Positions 1-9,449 of a stretch of DNA of 36,019 bases are shown here, one piece after another. Made by a program: the position numbers and the translations under genes. The notes below the pieces were generated by a model. It ran no database searches. It saw only the letters and a list, made by a program, of their open reading frames with translations, and had not been told where the DNA came from. Source of the DNA: an uncultured Oxalobacteraceae bacterium (lineage in GTDB: Bacteria; Pseudomonadota; Gammaproteobacteria; Burkholderiales; Burkholderiaceae); NCBI GenBank assembly GCA_946480015.1, contig CAMLIL010000058.1:1-36019 (forward strand), read 5' to 3'. Positions within the stretch are counted from its first letter, which is position 1; every line of letters begins with the position of its first letter.

Positions 1-151
1 ACACCATGCCCTGCTCGGTCTTGCTCGGAATGACGGCCGATACGAAGCCGCCACCACCGATGGCCACGTTGTCCCAGGTGTACGCACCTGCACTGCTGGC
101 GGCAAAGGCCAGCACGGCGGCAAGCATCGGCATTGTTTTCAGTAATTTCAT
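1..151 (-). CDS. GH74-like secreted glycosidase, N-terminal fragment
   Basis: Only the first 50 codons lie in the window; the gene continues past the left edge. Translation from the ATG at 149-151 gives a signal peptide (MKLLK, a hydrophobic stretch, then an SAGA-type cleavage region) followed by YTWDNVAIGGGGFVSAVIP and SKTEQGMV. This mature N-terminus resembles the first blade of GH74 xyloglucanases and related BNR/sortilin-type beta-propellers, which begin with a W-x-NVAIGGGGFV motif before an ARTDVGG repeat. The product is probably exported and acts on plant-type beta-glucans. A GGAGAT ribosome binding site lies just upstream (about 159-164). The family is inferred from a short stretch, so the substrate is uncertain. 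Confidence 0.6.
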   Translation of the reverse strand, partial: MKLLKTMPMLAAVLAFAASSAGAYTWDNVAIGGGGFVSAVIPSKTEQGMV

Positions 152-510
152 TTTGCTATCTCCGGTTGGAATTCTTAGAGCTGCTGCAAACAGGTACTGC
201 CGGGTGCTGCGGGCCTCCTTTTCAAGGCAGGGGTGTGCGAATCCGCGCGCCCTGGCGGCGCGTGAATCAATCCGGATTGTGGTGAGGCGGTGAGGCGGAG
301 CGCTTAGCGCGGCGGGAAATGACGAGGTGTGGCGCTGCGGCGAAGGGACGATGCAAAGCTTGTGAATTTGATCATCATGACTAGTGTCTCGCTGATAGTC
401 GTTTTTATAGCCGGTCCTGCTTGGCCGGACTCTGATTTTATTTTGTGATTATTCACAACGTATTGCAATTACGAAATTCGCCAAAACTCACAACGAAATC
501 GTCCAGATGC
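152..510. other. intergenic region, 359 bp, no gene seen
   Basis: This stretch separates the glycosidase start from the stop of the large c-di-GMP gene. It must hold the glycosidase promoter and 5' leader. A perfect inverted repeat, TTGTGA-TTAT-TCACAA, lies at 443-458 in an AT-rich patch. A GC-rich imperfect hairpin lies near 240-275. I find no convincing ORF or RNA gene. Confidence 0.5.
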
Positions 511-3500
511 CTAACGCTGGGTCCCGTGCAGCTGGGCGTGCAGGCGGAAGCCTTCGCGGATGTTTTCGCGCAGCTGCGCGCCCTTCCATGGCTTGGTGTA
601 GAAGCGGTCGATGGCGCCATGGTTGATGGCCGCCATGATGGGCGTGAGGTCGGCATAGGCCGACAGCATGATGCGGAAGGTGTCGGGGCACAGGTTCTTC
701 ACGCGCTCCATGAATTCGGTGCCGCTCATGAGCGGCATGCACTGGTCGCACAGGATCACCTGCACCTTGTGGCGCGCCAGGAGGTCGAAGCCCTCGGCGG
801 CGGTTTGCGCGGTCAGGATGCGATAGCCGTCCTGCGCCAGGAAGTCCGACAGCACGTCGAGCATGAAGGCATCGTCGTCGACGATGAGCAGGGTTTGCTG
901 CTCGAGCAGCGACTCGTCCACCGGCGTTGACAGGTATTTGCCTTCGCCGATCATCAGTTCGAATTCCTCGGCGGAGACCGGTTTGCTGAAATAGTAACCT
1001 TGCATTTCATCGCAGCCGTGGCGGCGCAGATAGGCCAGCTGGGCATCGCGTTCGACGCCCTCGGCGATCACCTGCAGCTTGAGGCTGTGCGCCATGTTGA
1101 TGATCGCCAGGACGATGGCGGCGTCGTCCGGATTGCTGGTCACTTCGCGCACGAAGGCGATGTCGATCTTGAGTTTGTCGATCGGGAAGCGCTTCAGGTA
1201 GGCCAGGCTGGAATAGCCGGTGCCGAAGTCGTCGACCGAGATCTGGATGCCCAGTTTTTTCAGGTTGCGCAGCACCGTGATGGTGTCTTCGGCGTTGGAC
1301 ATCAGCGAGCTTTCGGTCAGCTCCAGTTCCAGCAGTTCGGGCGCGATGCCGTGCACCTTGATCGCGTTGAGCACTTCCTGTTCCAGGCCGCCGACGAAAA
1401 ACTGGATGCCCGAGACATTGACCGACACGTGCACCGGACCGGTCCTGGACCTGGACCAGGCGGCGATCCTGGCGCAGGCCTGGTTGATCACCCAGTTGCC
1501 GACCCGGACGATCAGCCCGGTCTCTTCGAGGATGGGCACGAACAGCGCCGGCGACACCATGCCGTGGCCCGGCCGGTTCCAGCGGATCAGCGCTTCGGCG
1601 CCGCTGATGCGCCCCGACCCGATATGCACCTTGGGCTGGAAGTACAGCACGAATTCGTCGTTGTCGATGGCGCGCCGCAGCGCGCTTTCCAGGTCCAGCC
1701 GCGCCAGCGACTGGGCATTCATTTCGGCGGTGAAGAAGCGGAAGGCGTCGCGCCCTGCTTCCTTGGCGCGGTACATGGCGGTGTCGGCGTACTTGATCAG
1801 GGTGTCGGCGTCGAGCCCGTCGTCGGGGTAGACGGTGATGCCGATGCTGGCGGTGACGGTGACGTCGTGGCCTTCCAGCGCAAACGGACGGCGCAGCGTT
1901 TCGCGGATCTTGTCGACCACCGGCAGCGCGGTCTGCGGCCCTTCCGGCAGCACCAGGATGGCGGCGAATTCGTCGCCGCCGAAGCGCCCGATGGTGTCGC
2001 GCGCGCGCAGGCAATCGACCAGGCGGCCGGAGAACTGGCGCAGCAGTTCGTCGCCATGGGCGTGGCCGAGCGTATCGTTGATGGTCTTGAAGCGGTCCAG
2101 GTCGAGAAACAGCACGCCCACCGCCCAGCGGTGTTCCGCAGCCTGGTCGAGCGCGCGCGTCAGGGCCGAATGGAACTGGCCGCGGTTGGGCAGGCCGGTC
2201 AGGGTATCGAAATGGGACAGCTTGAGCACGCGCAGCTCGGCATCCTTGCGCTCGGTGATGTCGCGCGCCACCGCCACCAGGATCCAGCTGGCGCCCGAGC
2301 GCAAGGTGCGGCGCTGGACTTCGACCGACAGCGGGCTGCCGTCCTTGCGGTGCAGCTGCAGTTCGGCGATGGCGCCGCTCTGGTCGCCCGCCAGCAGGCG
2401 CTCGTACAGCACCCGCAGGCGCTTGGCCTGTTCGGTATTGGCCTGCTCGGGGCCGGGCACCGGACCTTGCAGGAAGTCGTCGCGCTCGTAGCCGAGCATG
2501 CGGCAGGCGGTGGCGTTGACGTCGACGAACGACGAGGCGGCGCGGTCGATCAGGAAGATGGCGTCGGCGGTGGCGTCCATCGCGGTGCGGAAGCGCTGCA
2601 GGTCTTCGTCGAGGCGGATGCGGGCGGCCATGTCGGCCGTCAGCTGGGCGTGATGGCGGGTGATCTCGCCGTACAGCAGCAGGTTTTCGTAGGCCACCGC
2701 CAGCTGTGCGCTCACGGTCACGGCGACCCGTTCGTCGACTTCGGAAAACTCGTTCGCGCCGAGTTTGTCGACCAGGTACAGCCAGCCGTGCACGCGCTCG
2801 CGCGCGGCGATCGGCACGCCCAGGAAGGAGTGCACCGGCGGATGCTCCTGCGGCAGGCCGATGGCGCGCGGGTCGCCGTCGATGCCGCCGATGCGCACCG
2901 GATGGCGCTCTTCCAGCAAGGTGTTGAGGATGCCCACGCGCGGGGTGGCCGCGACCACCACGGCGCGCTGGCTTTCGCCGCACGAGACGAAGTGCTTGAG
3001 CGGGCCGGCGCCGCCATCGAGCACGCCGATGCAGGCATACTTGGACACGCAGATATTCTGTGCCACGCGGCAGCCGATTTCGAGCAGGGCCCCGGGATCG
3101 CGCTCGGCGCCCATCTCGATGCCCAGTTCGATCAGCGCCGTCAGGCGCAGGCTGACCGCCTGCAGGCTCGACAGGGAACTCGACAGGCGTTCGGTCATCT
3201 GGGTCAGGTCGCCGCCGGGCTGGGCGCCGAGGTCGTGATGGGCGTAGCGCGTCAGGCCCTGGCTGCTGGACTCGACTTCGTCCAGGTATTCGGCCACCTT
3301 GTTGTCGATCAGGCGCATGGGGGCGGCGCTGGCCTCCTCCTCGGCGGCGCGCGAAAACGCCGGCATGGCCACCGGCTCGGCCAGGCCCAGCGCTTCGTGC
3401 ACGGTGCGCAGGATCACATCGGGATCGGAGGGTTTGGGCAGGACCCAGCGCACGCCGCACGACTGCGCCAGCTGGTTGGCTTCGCGCTCGCGGTAGGTGG

Positions 3501-4152
3501 CGGTGTAGAAGATCACCGGCAGCTCGGCGGTGGCCGGCTGGCTGTGCAGGCGGGTGACGAACTCGTAGCCATCCATGTTGGGCATCAGGATGTCGGAAAT
3601 GACCAGGTCGGGATGCTCGGTCTCGACCTTTTTCAAGCCTTCGACGCCGTTGGCCGCTTCGATCAGCCGGTGGCCGCCGTAGCCCAGCAAGGTCATCAGG
3701 AATTCGCGGTTGAGCACATGGTCGTCGACGATCAGGATGGTGGCCTGTTCCGGCTTGGACGCGGCCGCCGCGGCGTCGCTGTCCTGGCGCGGCAGGAAGG
3801 CTTCCAGTTCGGCCACGAAGGTGTCCGGCTCGATGGGTTTGCCGATGTAGCCGTCGAAGCCGGCCTCGAGCAGGCGCTCGCGGTCGCCCACCATGGCCAG
3901 CGCCGTCACCGCCAGCACCGGTATGCGGGCCAGCGCGGGGTCGCCCTTGAGCGCCTGCACCACGCCGTAGCCGTCCAGCCGCGGCAGATGGACGTCGCAG
4001 ACGATCAGGTCGGGCCTGGCCTCGCGGGCGGTCTCGACGCCTTGCAGGCCGTCGCTCGCCGACAGGGGGGTGTAGCCGAAGGCGGTGAGCAGGTACACCA
4101 TCAACTCCATGTTGGTGGCGTTGTCTTCAATGATGAGGATGCGTGCCGACAC
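511..4152 (-). CDS. REC-REC-GAF-PAS-GGDEF-EAL-REC c-di-GMP signalling protein
   Basis: This 1213-residue cytoplasmic protein both makes and degrades cyclic di-GMP by prediction. Domains in order: receiver 1 (1-120, Asp53), receiver 2 (137-258, Asp187), GAF (about 338-495), PAS (about 520-635), GGDEF (about 645-810), EAL (about 820-1065) and a third receiver (1087-1205, Asp1136, ending in the KPW motif typical of such receivers). The GGDEF signature at 725-729 is intact and is preceded by a product-inhibition I-site RARD at 716-719. The EAL motif (853-855), DDFGTGYSS and EGVE are also intact, so both activities look possible. No histidine kinase domain or membrane segment is present, so phosphate must come from separate kinases. 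I chose the GTG at 4150-4152 because it has a GGAG site upstream and places the receiver at the N-terminus; an ATG 25 codons upstream would add an unlikely tail. Confidence 0.93.
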   Translation of the reverse strand: MSARILIIEDNATNMELMVYLLTAFGYTPLSASDGLQGVETAREARPDLIVCDVHLPRLDGYGVVQALKGDPALARIPVLAVTALAMVGDRERLLEAGFDGYIGKPIEPDTFVAELEAFLPRQDSDAAAAASKPEQATILIVDDHVLNREFLMTLLGYGGHRLIEAANGVEGLKKVETEHPDLVISDILMPNMDGYEFVTRLHSQPATAELPVIFYTATYREREANQLAQSCGVRWVLPKPSDPDVILRTVHEALGLAEPVAMPAFSRAAEEEASAAPMRLIDNKVAEYLDEVESSSQGLTRYAHHDLGAQPGGDLTQMTERLSSSLSSLQAVSLRLTALIELGIEMGAERDPGALLEIGCRVAQNICVSKYACIGVLDGGAGPLKHFVSCGESQRAVVVAATPRVGILNTLLEERHPVRIGGIDGDPRAIGLPQEHPPVHSFLGVPIAARERVHGWLYLVDKLGANEFSEVDERVAVTVSAQLAVAYENLLLYGEITRHHAQLTADMAARIRLDEDLQRFRTAMDATADAIFLIDRAASSFVDVNATACRMLGYERDDFLQGPVPGPEQANTEQAKRLRVLYERLLAGDQSGAIAELQLHRKDGSPLSVEVQRRTLRSGASWILVAVARDITERKDAELRVLKLSHFDTLTGLPNRGQFHSALTRALDQAAEHRWAVGVLFLDLDRFKTINDTLGHAHGDELLRQFSGRLVDCLRARDTIGRFGGDEFAAILVLPEGPQTALPVVDKIRETLRRPFALEGHDVTVTASIGITVYPDDGLDADTLIKYADTAMYRAKEAGRDAFRFFTAEMNAQSLARLDLESALRRAIDNDEFVLYFQPKVHIGSGRISGAEALIRWNRPGHGMVSPALFVPILEETGLIVRVGNWVINQACARIAAWSRSRTGPVHVSVNVSGIQFFVGGLEQEVLNAIKVHGIAPELLELELTESSLMSNAEDTITVLRNLKKLGIQISVDDFGTGYSSLAYLKRFPIDKLKIDIAFVREVTSNPDDAAIVLAIINMAHSLKLQVIAEGVERDAQLAYLRRHGCDEMQGYYFSKPVSAEEFELMIGEGKYLSTPVDESLLEQQTLLIVDDDAFMLDVLSDFLAQDGYRILTAQTAAEGFDLLARHKVQVILCDQCMPLMSGTEFMERVKNLCPDTFRIMLSAYADLTPIMAAINHGAIDRFYTKPWKGAQLRENIREGFRLHAQLHGTQR

Positions 4153-4428
4153 GTTTATGCGCTCCCGTGAAAACCTCTTCCCGCGCTGGTGTTCCGGCGT
4201 CGCTATTTCGCAACATGGGCCGAACATCTCAACTCAGGATTTATCTCCGTTCGACGATTTGCTGTATTGACGCAACCAATCGCCTTGTTATGCCTTGCGA
4301 TTACATGTTCGTAGCATACACACTCGCGCCCGTTTGTTTCGCGCAAACGTTAAATTGCCGTTACATCTTGTTTCAATTCCCTTGGATCTGACTGTATCAC
4401 GCCCGCACGGGGTGTTGCTAAACATTAT

Positions 4429-5412
4429 TTATTGTGTGGTGGGTTTGGTGATTTCTCCCAGCAGGCGGGCCAGCACGCGCAGATTGCTGCCAAGCGCGAC
4501 ATGGCCTACTCCGCCGATCCCGATGTTGTGCGCGCCGGGCAGCCAGCTTGAACTCTGCGGCGACACAATGTTGTCATGATGGGTGTAGATGGACGTGATC
4601 AGCGCGCGCGTGTGCGGCGATTCGCTTGCCGCCAGCGCTTCCAGCCAGGCGTTGTCCTGCGCGCCGGCGTGGTCCCAGCGGCGCATCTGCAGCGCATTGG
4701 CGCCGGGAGCGCGGTCGGCCAGCGCGGTGCCGTGATGCGGCGTGCCCAGGGTGAGCACCTGGGCGATGCGGGCGCAGCCGTGCGAACGCAGGTAGGCGCG
4801 CGCGACCAGGCCGCCCATGCTGTGGCCCACCACGATCACCTTGGCCGCGCCGCTCTGGGCGCACAGCGCGTCGATGGCGCGCGCCACCTGCGGCACGAAT
4901 TCGTCGATCCCGGCCAGGAGCGGCTCCATGTCGATGCTGGCGTGGCTGATGCGGGCCGCATCGAGCATGGGCGTGAAGCAGGACCAGTAGCCGCTGTTGC
5001 AGCCATAGCCGTGCAGCAGCAATACCGGCGCGACCGGGCTGTCGGGATAGATGCGCGTGCGCGGCAAGGCGCGCGGCATGATCCACGAGGAATTGAGCAG
5101 GGTGGCGCGGAATTCTTCGAGGAACAGGCGCACCCTGCCCCATGCGCCCAGGCGAAACTGGGGCGGCGTGGCGCTGGCAAAGCGCGCGCTGGCGACGAAG
5201 TTGCCGGCCGTGATGCACAGGCGCGCCAGCAGGACCACCGCCAGGCCGATGGCCAGCGCCGGCGCGGCGCCAATCTTGCCGAGCAGGATAGCCGCCGCCG
5301 CCACGGCCAGCGCCGCGCCAGCCTGGACCAGCAGCAGGGTGCGCAGCATCCGCCGTGAACTGGTCAGCGCGGCCGCGGCTGGCCGCGCTCCTTGCCTCAA
5401 TGTGATTTTCAT
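4429..5412 (-). CDS. membrane-anchored alpha/beta hydrolase, lipase-like
   Basis: A 327-residue serine hydrolase. The N-terminus has two hydrophobic segments (about 25-45 and 50-70), so the enzyme is probably anchored in the inner membrane. The hydrolase core starts at VLLLHGYGCN (oxyanion-hole HG motif) and carries the nucleophile elbow GHSMGG, followed by LTLGTPHHGT, a pattern typical of triacylglycerol lipases of the LipA/EstA type. The catalytic Asp is probably in the THHDNIVSP stretch and the His in GVGHVAL near the C-terminus. It lies 32 bp downstream of trmJ on the same strand and is probably co-transcribed. The natural substrate cannot be told from sequence; a short- or medium-chain ester or lipid is likely. 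Confidence 0.82.
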   Translation of the reverse strand: MKITLRQGARPAAAALTSSRRMLRTLLLVQAGAALAVAAAAILLGKIGAAPALAIGLAVVLLARLCITAGNFVASARFASATPPQFRLGAWGRVRLFLEEFRATLLNSSWIMPRALPRTRIYPDSPVAPVLLLHGYGCNSGYWSCFTPMLDAARISHASIDMEPLLAGIDEFVPQVARAIDALCAQSGAAKVIVVGHSMGGLVARAYLRSHGCARIAQVLTLGTPHHGTALADRAPGANALQMRRWDHAGAQDNAWLEALAASESPHTRALITSIYTHHDNIVSPQSSSWLPGAHNIGIGGVGHVALGSNLRVLARLLGEITKPTTQ

Positions 5413-5444
5413 GCGGCCAGTGTACGCCCGGCACGCTTGGGCCG

Positions 5445-6200
5445 CTAGCGCTCGCGTGCCTTGAGGATCTGGCGCGCGATCCCGCGCAGGATGTTGACCT
5501 CTTCGGTTTCGAGCTGGGTGCGGGCGAACAGGCGGCGCAGGCGCGGCATCAGCTTTCTGGGATTGCCGGCGTCGAGAAAATCAATCGCCACCAGTGCCTG
5601 TTCGAGGTGGCCGTACATGCCTTCGATCTGCTCCAGGCTGGCCGCGTCGCCGTGAAAGCCGACCGCGCCCGCCCGGGCCGGGGTGGCATCGGCCATGCGG
5701 CATTCGTAGGCCAGCACCTGGGCGGCCTGGGCCAGGTTGAGCGAGGAATAGTCGGGATTGGCCGGAATGTTGATCAGCACATTGCTGGTTTCGACGATGT
5801 GGTTGGGCAGGCCAAAGCGCTCGTTGCCGAAAATGAGGGCGGCGTTCAGGGCTGGCGTGGCGGCAACGTGGCCGGCGAATTCGCGCGGGGTCCAGACGGG
5901 CGGGGAAAATTCGCGCAGGCGGGCCGACACGGCGGCGGCGAAGTTGCACCCGGCCAGGGCGTCGGCCATGCTGCCGACGATGCGCGCGCCGCCCAGTACA
6001 TCGAGGGCGCCGGAGGCGAAGGCCACCGCTTCCGGGTCGCTCAGGGCGTCGGGAAAGCGCGGATTGACCAGCACCAGGTCGGAAAATCCCATGGTTTTCA
6101 TGGCGCGCGCGGCGGCGCCGATATTGCCTGCGCGGCTGGTTTCGACCAGCACGAAACGCAGGCGATCAAAAACTAAAGTGTTGGTCTCGGGCGAGTTCAT
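5445..6200 (-). CDS. trmJ: tRNA (cytidine/uridine-2'-O-)-methyltransferase TrmJ
   Basis: A 251-residue SPOUT-class RNA methyltransferase. In E. coli TrmJ methylates the ribose of nucleotide 32 in several tRNAs, using S-adenosylmethionine. The N-terminal region RFVLVETSRAGNIGAAARAM is the first family motif (substrate-binding Asn and Arg), followed by MGFSDLVLVNPRF. IFGNERFGLPN and the knot region INIPANPDYSSLNLAQAAQV are diagnostic of the SpoU fold. The C-terminal helical extension (ending near residue 250) matches TrmJ rather than shorter TrmL or TrmH. It diverges from suhB across 176 bp, an arrangement common in Betaproteobacteria. The promoter side holds a perfect 10-bp palindrome, ATAGCGCTAT, just upstream of the ATG. 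Confidence 0.93.
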   Translation of the reverse strand: MNSPETNTLVFDRLRFVLVETSRAGNIGAAARAMKTMGFSDLVLVNPRFPDALSDPEAVAFASGALDVLGGARIVGSMADALAGCNFAAAVSARLREFSPPVWTPREFAGHVAATPALNAALIFGNERFGLPNHIVETSNVLINIPANPDYSSLNLAQAAQVLAYECRMADATPARAGAVGFHGDAASLEQIEGMYGHLEQALVAIDFLDAGNPRKLMPRLRRLFARTQLETEEVNILRGIARQILKARER

Positions 6201-6376
6201 TTAAAATAGCGCTATCGCGCGGTCCGGATCGGTGATGTCACGCTTGTAAAGAGCGCAATTCTAACCACTTCGGCGCCGCCCCGCTCTTTGTCATTCTTAT
6301 TCATTCTCGTTCGCTGTGCGTTCGCGCGCCCCCTGTGGCGCCGTGCCGGTCGCGTTCACTTATCGGAAAGCTCCTC

Positions 6377-7165
6377 ATGCACCCAATGCTTAACACGGCC
6401 ATCAAGGCCGCCCGCCGCGCCGCCACCGTCATCCAGCGCGCCTCCTTCGACATCGACCGGATCACTATTACCGAAAAGCAACCCAACGATTTCGTGACCG
6501 ACATCGACCAGGCAGCCGAGCAGGCGATCGTCGAAACCTTGCTGAAAGCCTATCCGGACCATGCCATCCTGGCCGAGGAATCGGGCGCTTCGGCCAACCT
6601 GAACGACGAGAGTGAATTCACCTGGATCATCGACCCGATCGATGGCACCACCAACTTCATGCACGGCTACCCCAATTACTGCGTCTCGATCGCGCTGGTC
6701 CAGCGCGGCGTGACGATTCAATCGGTGGTGTACGATCCGGTGCGCAACGACCTGTTTACCGCCTCGAAGGGCGCCGGCGCCTTCCTCAACGACAAGCGCA
6801 TCCGCGTGACCAAGCACGACCGCCTGGCCAACACCCTGATCGCCAGCGGCCACGGCGCCGGTCCCAAGAAGATGGACGACTACCTGAAGATGTACGCCAT
6901 CGTGGCCGAGCGCTGCCAGGCCATGCGCTGCGGCGGCTCGGCCGTGCTGGAACTGGCCAACGTGGCCGCCGGCCGCAGCGATGGCTTCTATGAAAAAGGC
7001 TTGAAGCCATGGGACATCGCCGCCGGCGCGCTGCTGGTGACCGAAGCCGGCGGCATCGTCGGCGAGTTCAACGGCGAATCGGACTATCTGTACAAGGGCG
7101 ACATCATTGCCGCCAGCCCGAAGATTTTCGGCCAGCTGATTCCGCTGCTGTCGCCGTTTGCCTGA
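6377..7165 (+). CDS. suhB: inositol-1-monophosphatase SuhB
   Basis: A 262-residue Mg-dependent inositol monophosphatase family enzyme. In E. coli SuhB also joins the rRNA transcription antitermination complex. The start at 6377 (MHPMLNTAIKAARRAA) aligns with the conserved MHPML start of SuhB and has GGAAAG upstream; a longer in-frame extension to 6335 is not conserved. Metal ligands are visible: Glu67-Glu68 in LAEESG, and Asp86 and Asp89 in WIIDPIDGTTNF. The second signature, KPWDIAAGALLVTEAGG, is near the C-terminus. It is divergent from trmJ. Whether this protein also works in antitermination cannot be read from the sequence, although that role appears conserved in proteobacteria. Confidence 0.95.
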   Translation: MHPMLNTAIKAARRAATVIQRASFDIDRITITEKQPNDFVTDIDQAAEQAIVETLLKAYPDHAILAEESGASANLNDESEFTWIIDPIDGTTNFMHGYPNYCVSIALVQRGVTIQSVVYDPVRNDLFTASKGAGAFLNDKRIRVTKHDRLANTLIASGHGAGPKKMDDYLKMYAIVAERCQAMRCGGSAVLELANVAAGRSDGFYEKGLKPWDIAAGALLVTEAGGIVGEFNGESDYLYKGDIIAASPKIFGQLIPLLSPFA

Positions 7166-7428
7166 TCTGCACCACTGTCGCCCCCCCCCTGCATTCGCGG
7201 GGGCGACGTCACTCTTGCTTTTCCGCCAGCGGGTAGACCCCGCGCACGATTGACTTTCCGCAGCGAAACTAAAATTCGTTTACACTAGCAACGCTGCGTG
7301 ATTTCCGCACCATTCGGGTGGCCAGTGTCCAGTGTCCTGCCACCGCGAATTTTCTCACCGAATAACCTGCTACTGGCGTCGCCCCCATGGGTCGCGGCAA
7401 GTTGATCTCATCATAAAGTTGTTAATAC
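7166..7428. other. suhB-rhlE intergenic leader
   Basis: 263 bp without a gene. An imperfect GC hairpin (7178-7185 pairing with 7198-7205) follows suhB but has a long loop and no immediate T-tract, so it is at best a weak terminator. A TTGACT hexamer at 7250-7255 is followed by AT-rich sequence and TACACT at 7281-7286, but the spacing is poor. A direct CAGTGTC repeat lies near 7325. The rhlE transcript probably has a long 5' leader, which is common for DEAD-box helicase genes. Confidence 0.35.
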
Positions 7429-8772
<1,344 letters not shown>

Positions 8773-8796
8773 GACCGCGCGCTTGCTGCCAGCAGT

Positions 8797-8829
8797 GCCG
8801 TTCAGTTCAAACTGAGCGGCATTTTTTTT
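8797..8829 (+). terminator. intrinsic terminator of rhlE
   Basis: A nine-base-pair stem (GCCGTTCAG with CTGAGCGGC, one G-T pair) with the loop TTCAAA is followed directly by A and eight T residues. It lies 25 bp after the rhlE stop and abuts the -35 element of the next promoter. Confidence 0.9.
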
Positions 8830-8833
8830 GTGC

Positions 8834-8863
8834 TTGCATTTGCGTTCAAACCTACCATATACT
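8834..8863 (+). promoter_or_regulatory. sigma-70 promoter of the marR-like gene
   Basis: A -35 element TTGCAT (8834-8839) and a -10 element TATACT (8858-8863) are separated by 18 bp. The -10 lies inside the palindromic operator at 8857-8880, so a bound repressor would block RNA polymerase. Confidence 0.6.
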
Positions 8864-8880
8864 TGAGTGCTCAAGCATAT
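8857..8880. promoter_or_regulatory. MarR-type operator palindrome
   Basis: Two 11-bp arms, ATATACTTGAG and CTCAAGCATAT, are separated by TG and match at ten of eleven positions. The palindrome overlaps the -10 element and ends three bases before the AAGGAGT ribosome binding site of the MarR gene. This is the usual place for autorepression by MarR-family dimers. Confidence 0.75.
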
Positions 8881-8895
8881 ATAAAGGAGTTAGCA

Positions 8896-9357
8896 ATGTC
8901 TTATCAAGAATTAAGCGTGGCCACCGCCAGCACCGATCTGTGCCTGCGTCTGGCGCGCGCCAACGCGGTGCTGATCCGCCGCTTCGATAGCGGCCTGGGC
9001 AACCACCACGGCATCAGCTATGGCGACTTTCAGTTGCTCAACCATCTGGGACGCGCGCCCGGCGGGCGCTTGCGCCGGGTCGATCTGGCCGAACGGCTGG
9101 GCTTGACCGCCTCCGGCGTCACCCGCAGCCTGCTGCCGCTGGAGAAAATCGGCCTGGTCGCGCGCGAAAGCGATCCGCGCGACGCCCGCGTCGGTTTCGC
9201 CGTCATCACGCCGACCGGCCTGGAGCTGGTTGCCAACGCGACCGAGGTGGTGGACGTGATCAGCCGCGATGCGCTGCGCTCCGTCCCGCCCGCGCAGATG
9301 GCGGCGCTGTCCGAACTGCTCGGGCAGCTTGCCGGAATGCATGCGGCCAACAGCTGA
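8896..9357 (+). CDS. MarR family transcriptional regulator
   Basis: A 153-residue winged-helix regulator. The start at 8896 is set by a strong AAGGAGT site; an upstream non-ATG extension would run through the promoter and is rejected. The N-terminal helix (residues 10-35) is followed by ISYGDFQLLNHLG and a winged HTH at about 60-125. Its recognition helix is near GLTASGVTRSLLPLEKIGLV, and the wing DPRDARVGF is the standard MarR signature. The C-terminal helix completes the dimer interface. The operator over its promoter suggests autoregulation. The ligand is unknown. The neighbouring hyi gene is on the same strand 92 bp downstream but has its own possible -10 element, so co-regulation is only possible. 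Confidence 0.9.
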   Translation: MSYQELSVATASTDLCLRLARANAVLIRRFDSGLGNHHGISYGDFQLLNHLGRAPGGRLRRVDLAERLGLTASGVTRSLLPLEKIGLVARESDPRDARVGFAVITPTGLELVANATEVVDVISRDALRSVPPAQMAALSELLGQLAGMHAANS

Positions 9358-9449
9358 ACCTGCGGCCTGCGACTTGGCGCACGCTTGAACGACTGCAAGG
9401 GAGCGGTCGTTTGCTACGATAGCGCCTTGTCGATCTTCACCGCACCGCC

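Noticed and set aside
1007..3460. 817-codon minus-strand frame inside the same gene
   Set aside because: It is an Arg/Pro-rich off-frame reading of the true gene on the same strand with no recognisable motif.
1000..4170. Open frame of 1056 codons on the plus strand opposite the c-di-GMP gene
   Set aside because: It is the antisense shadow of a high-GC gene. Its translation is low-complexity His/Gln/Gly/Ala-rich with no domain, while the minus frame has seven intact domains.
7178..7205. Possible terminator after suhB
   Set aside because: The GC stem has a 12-base loop and no adjoining T-run, so I mention it only as weak.
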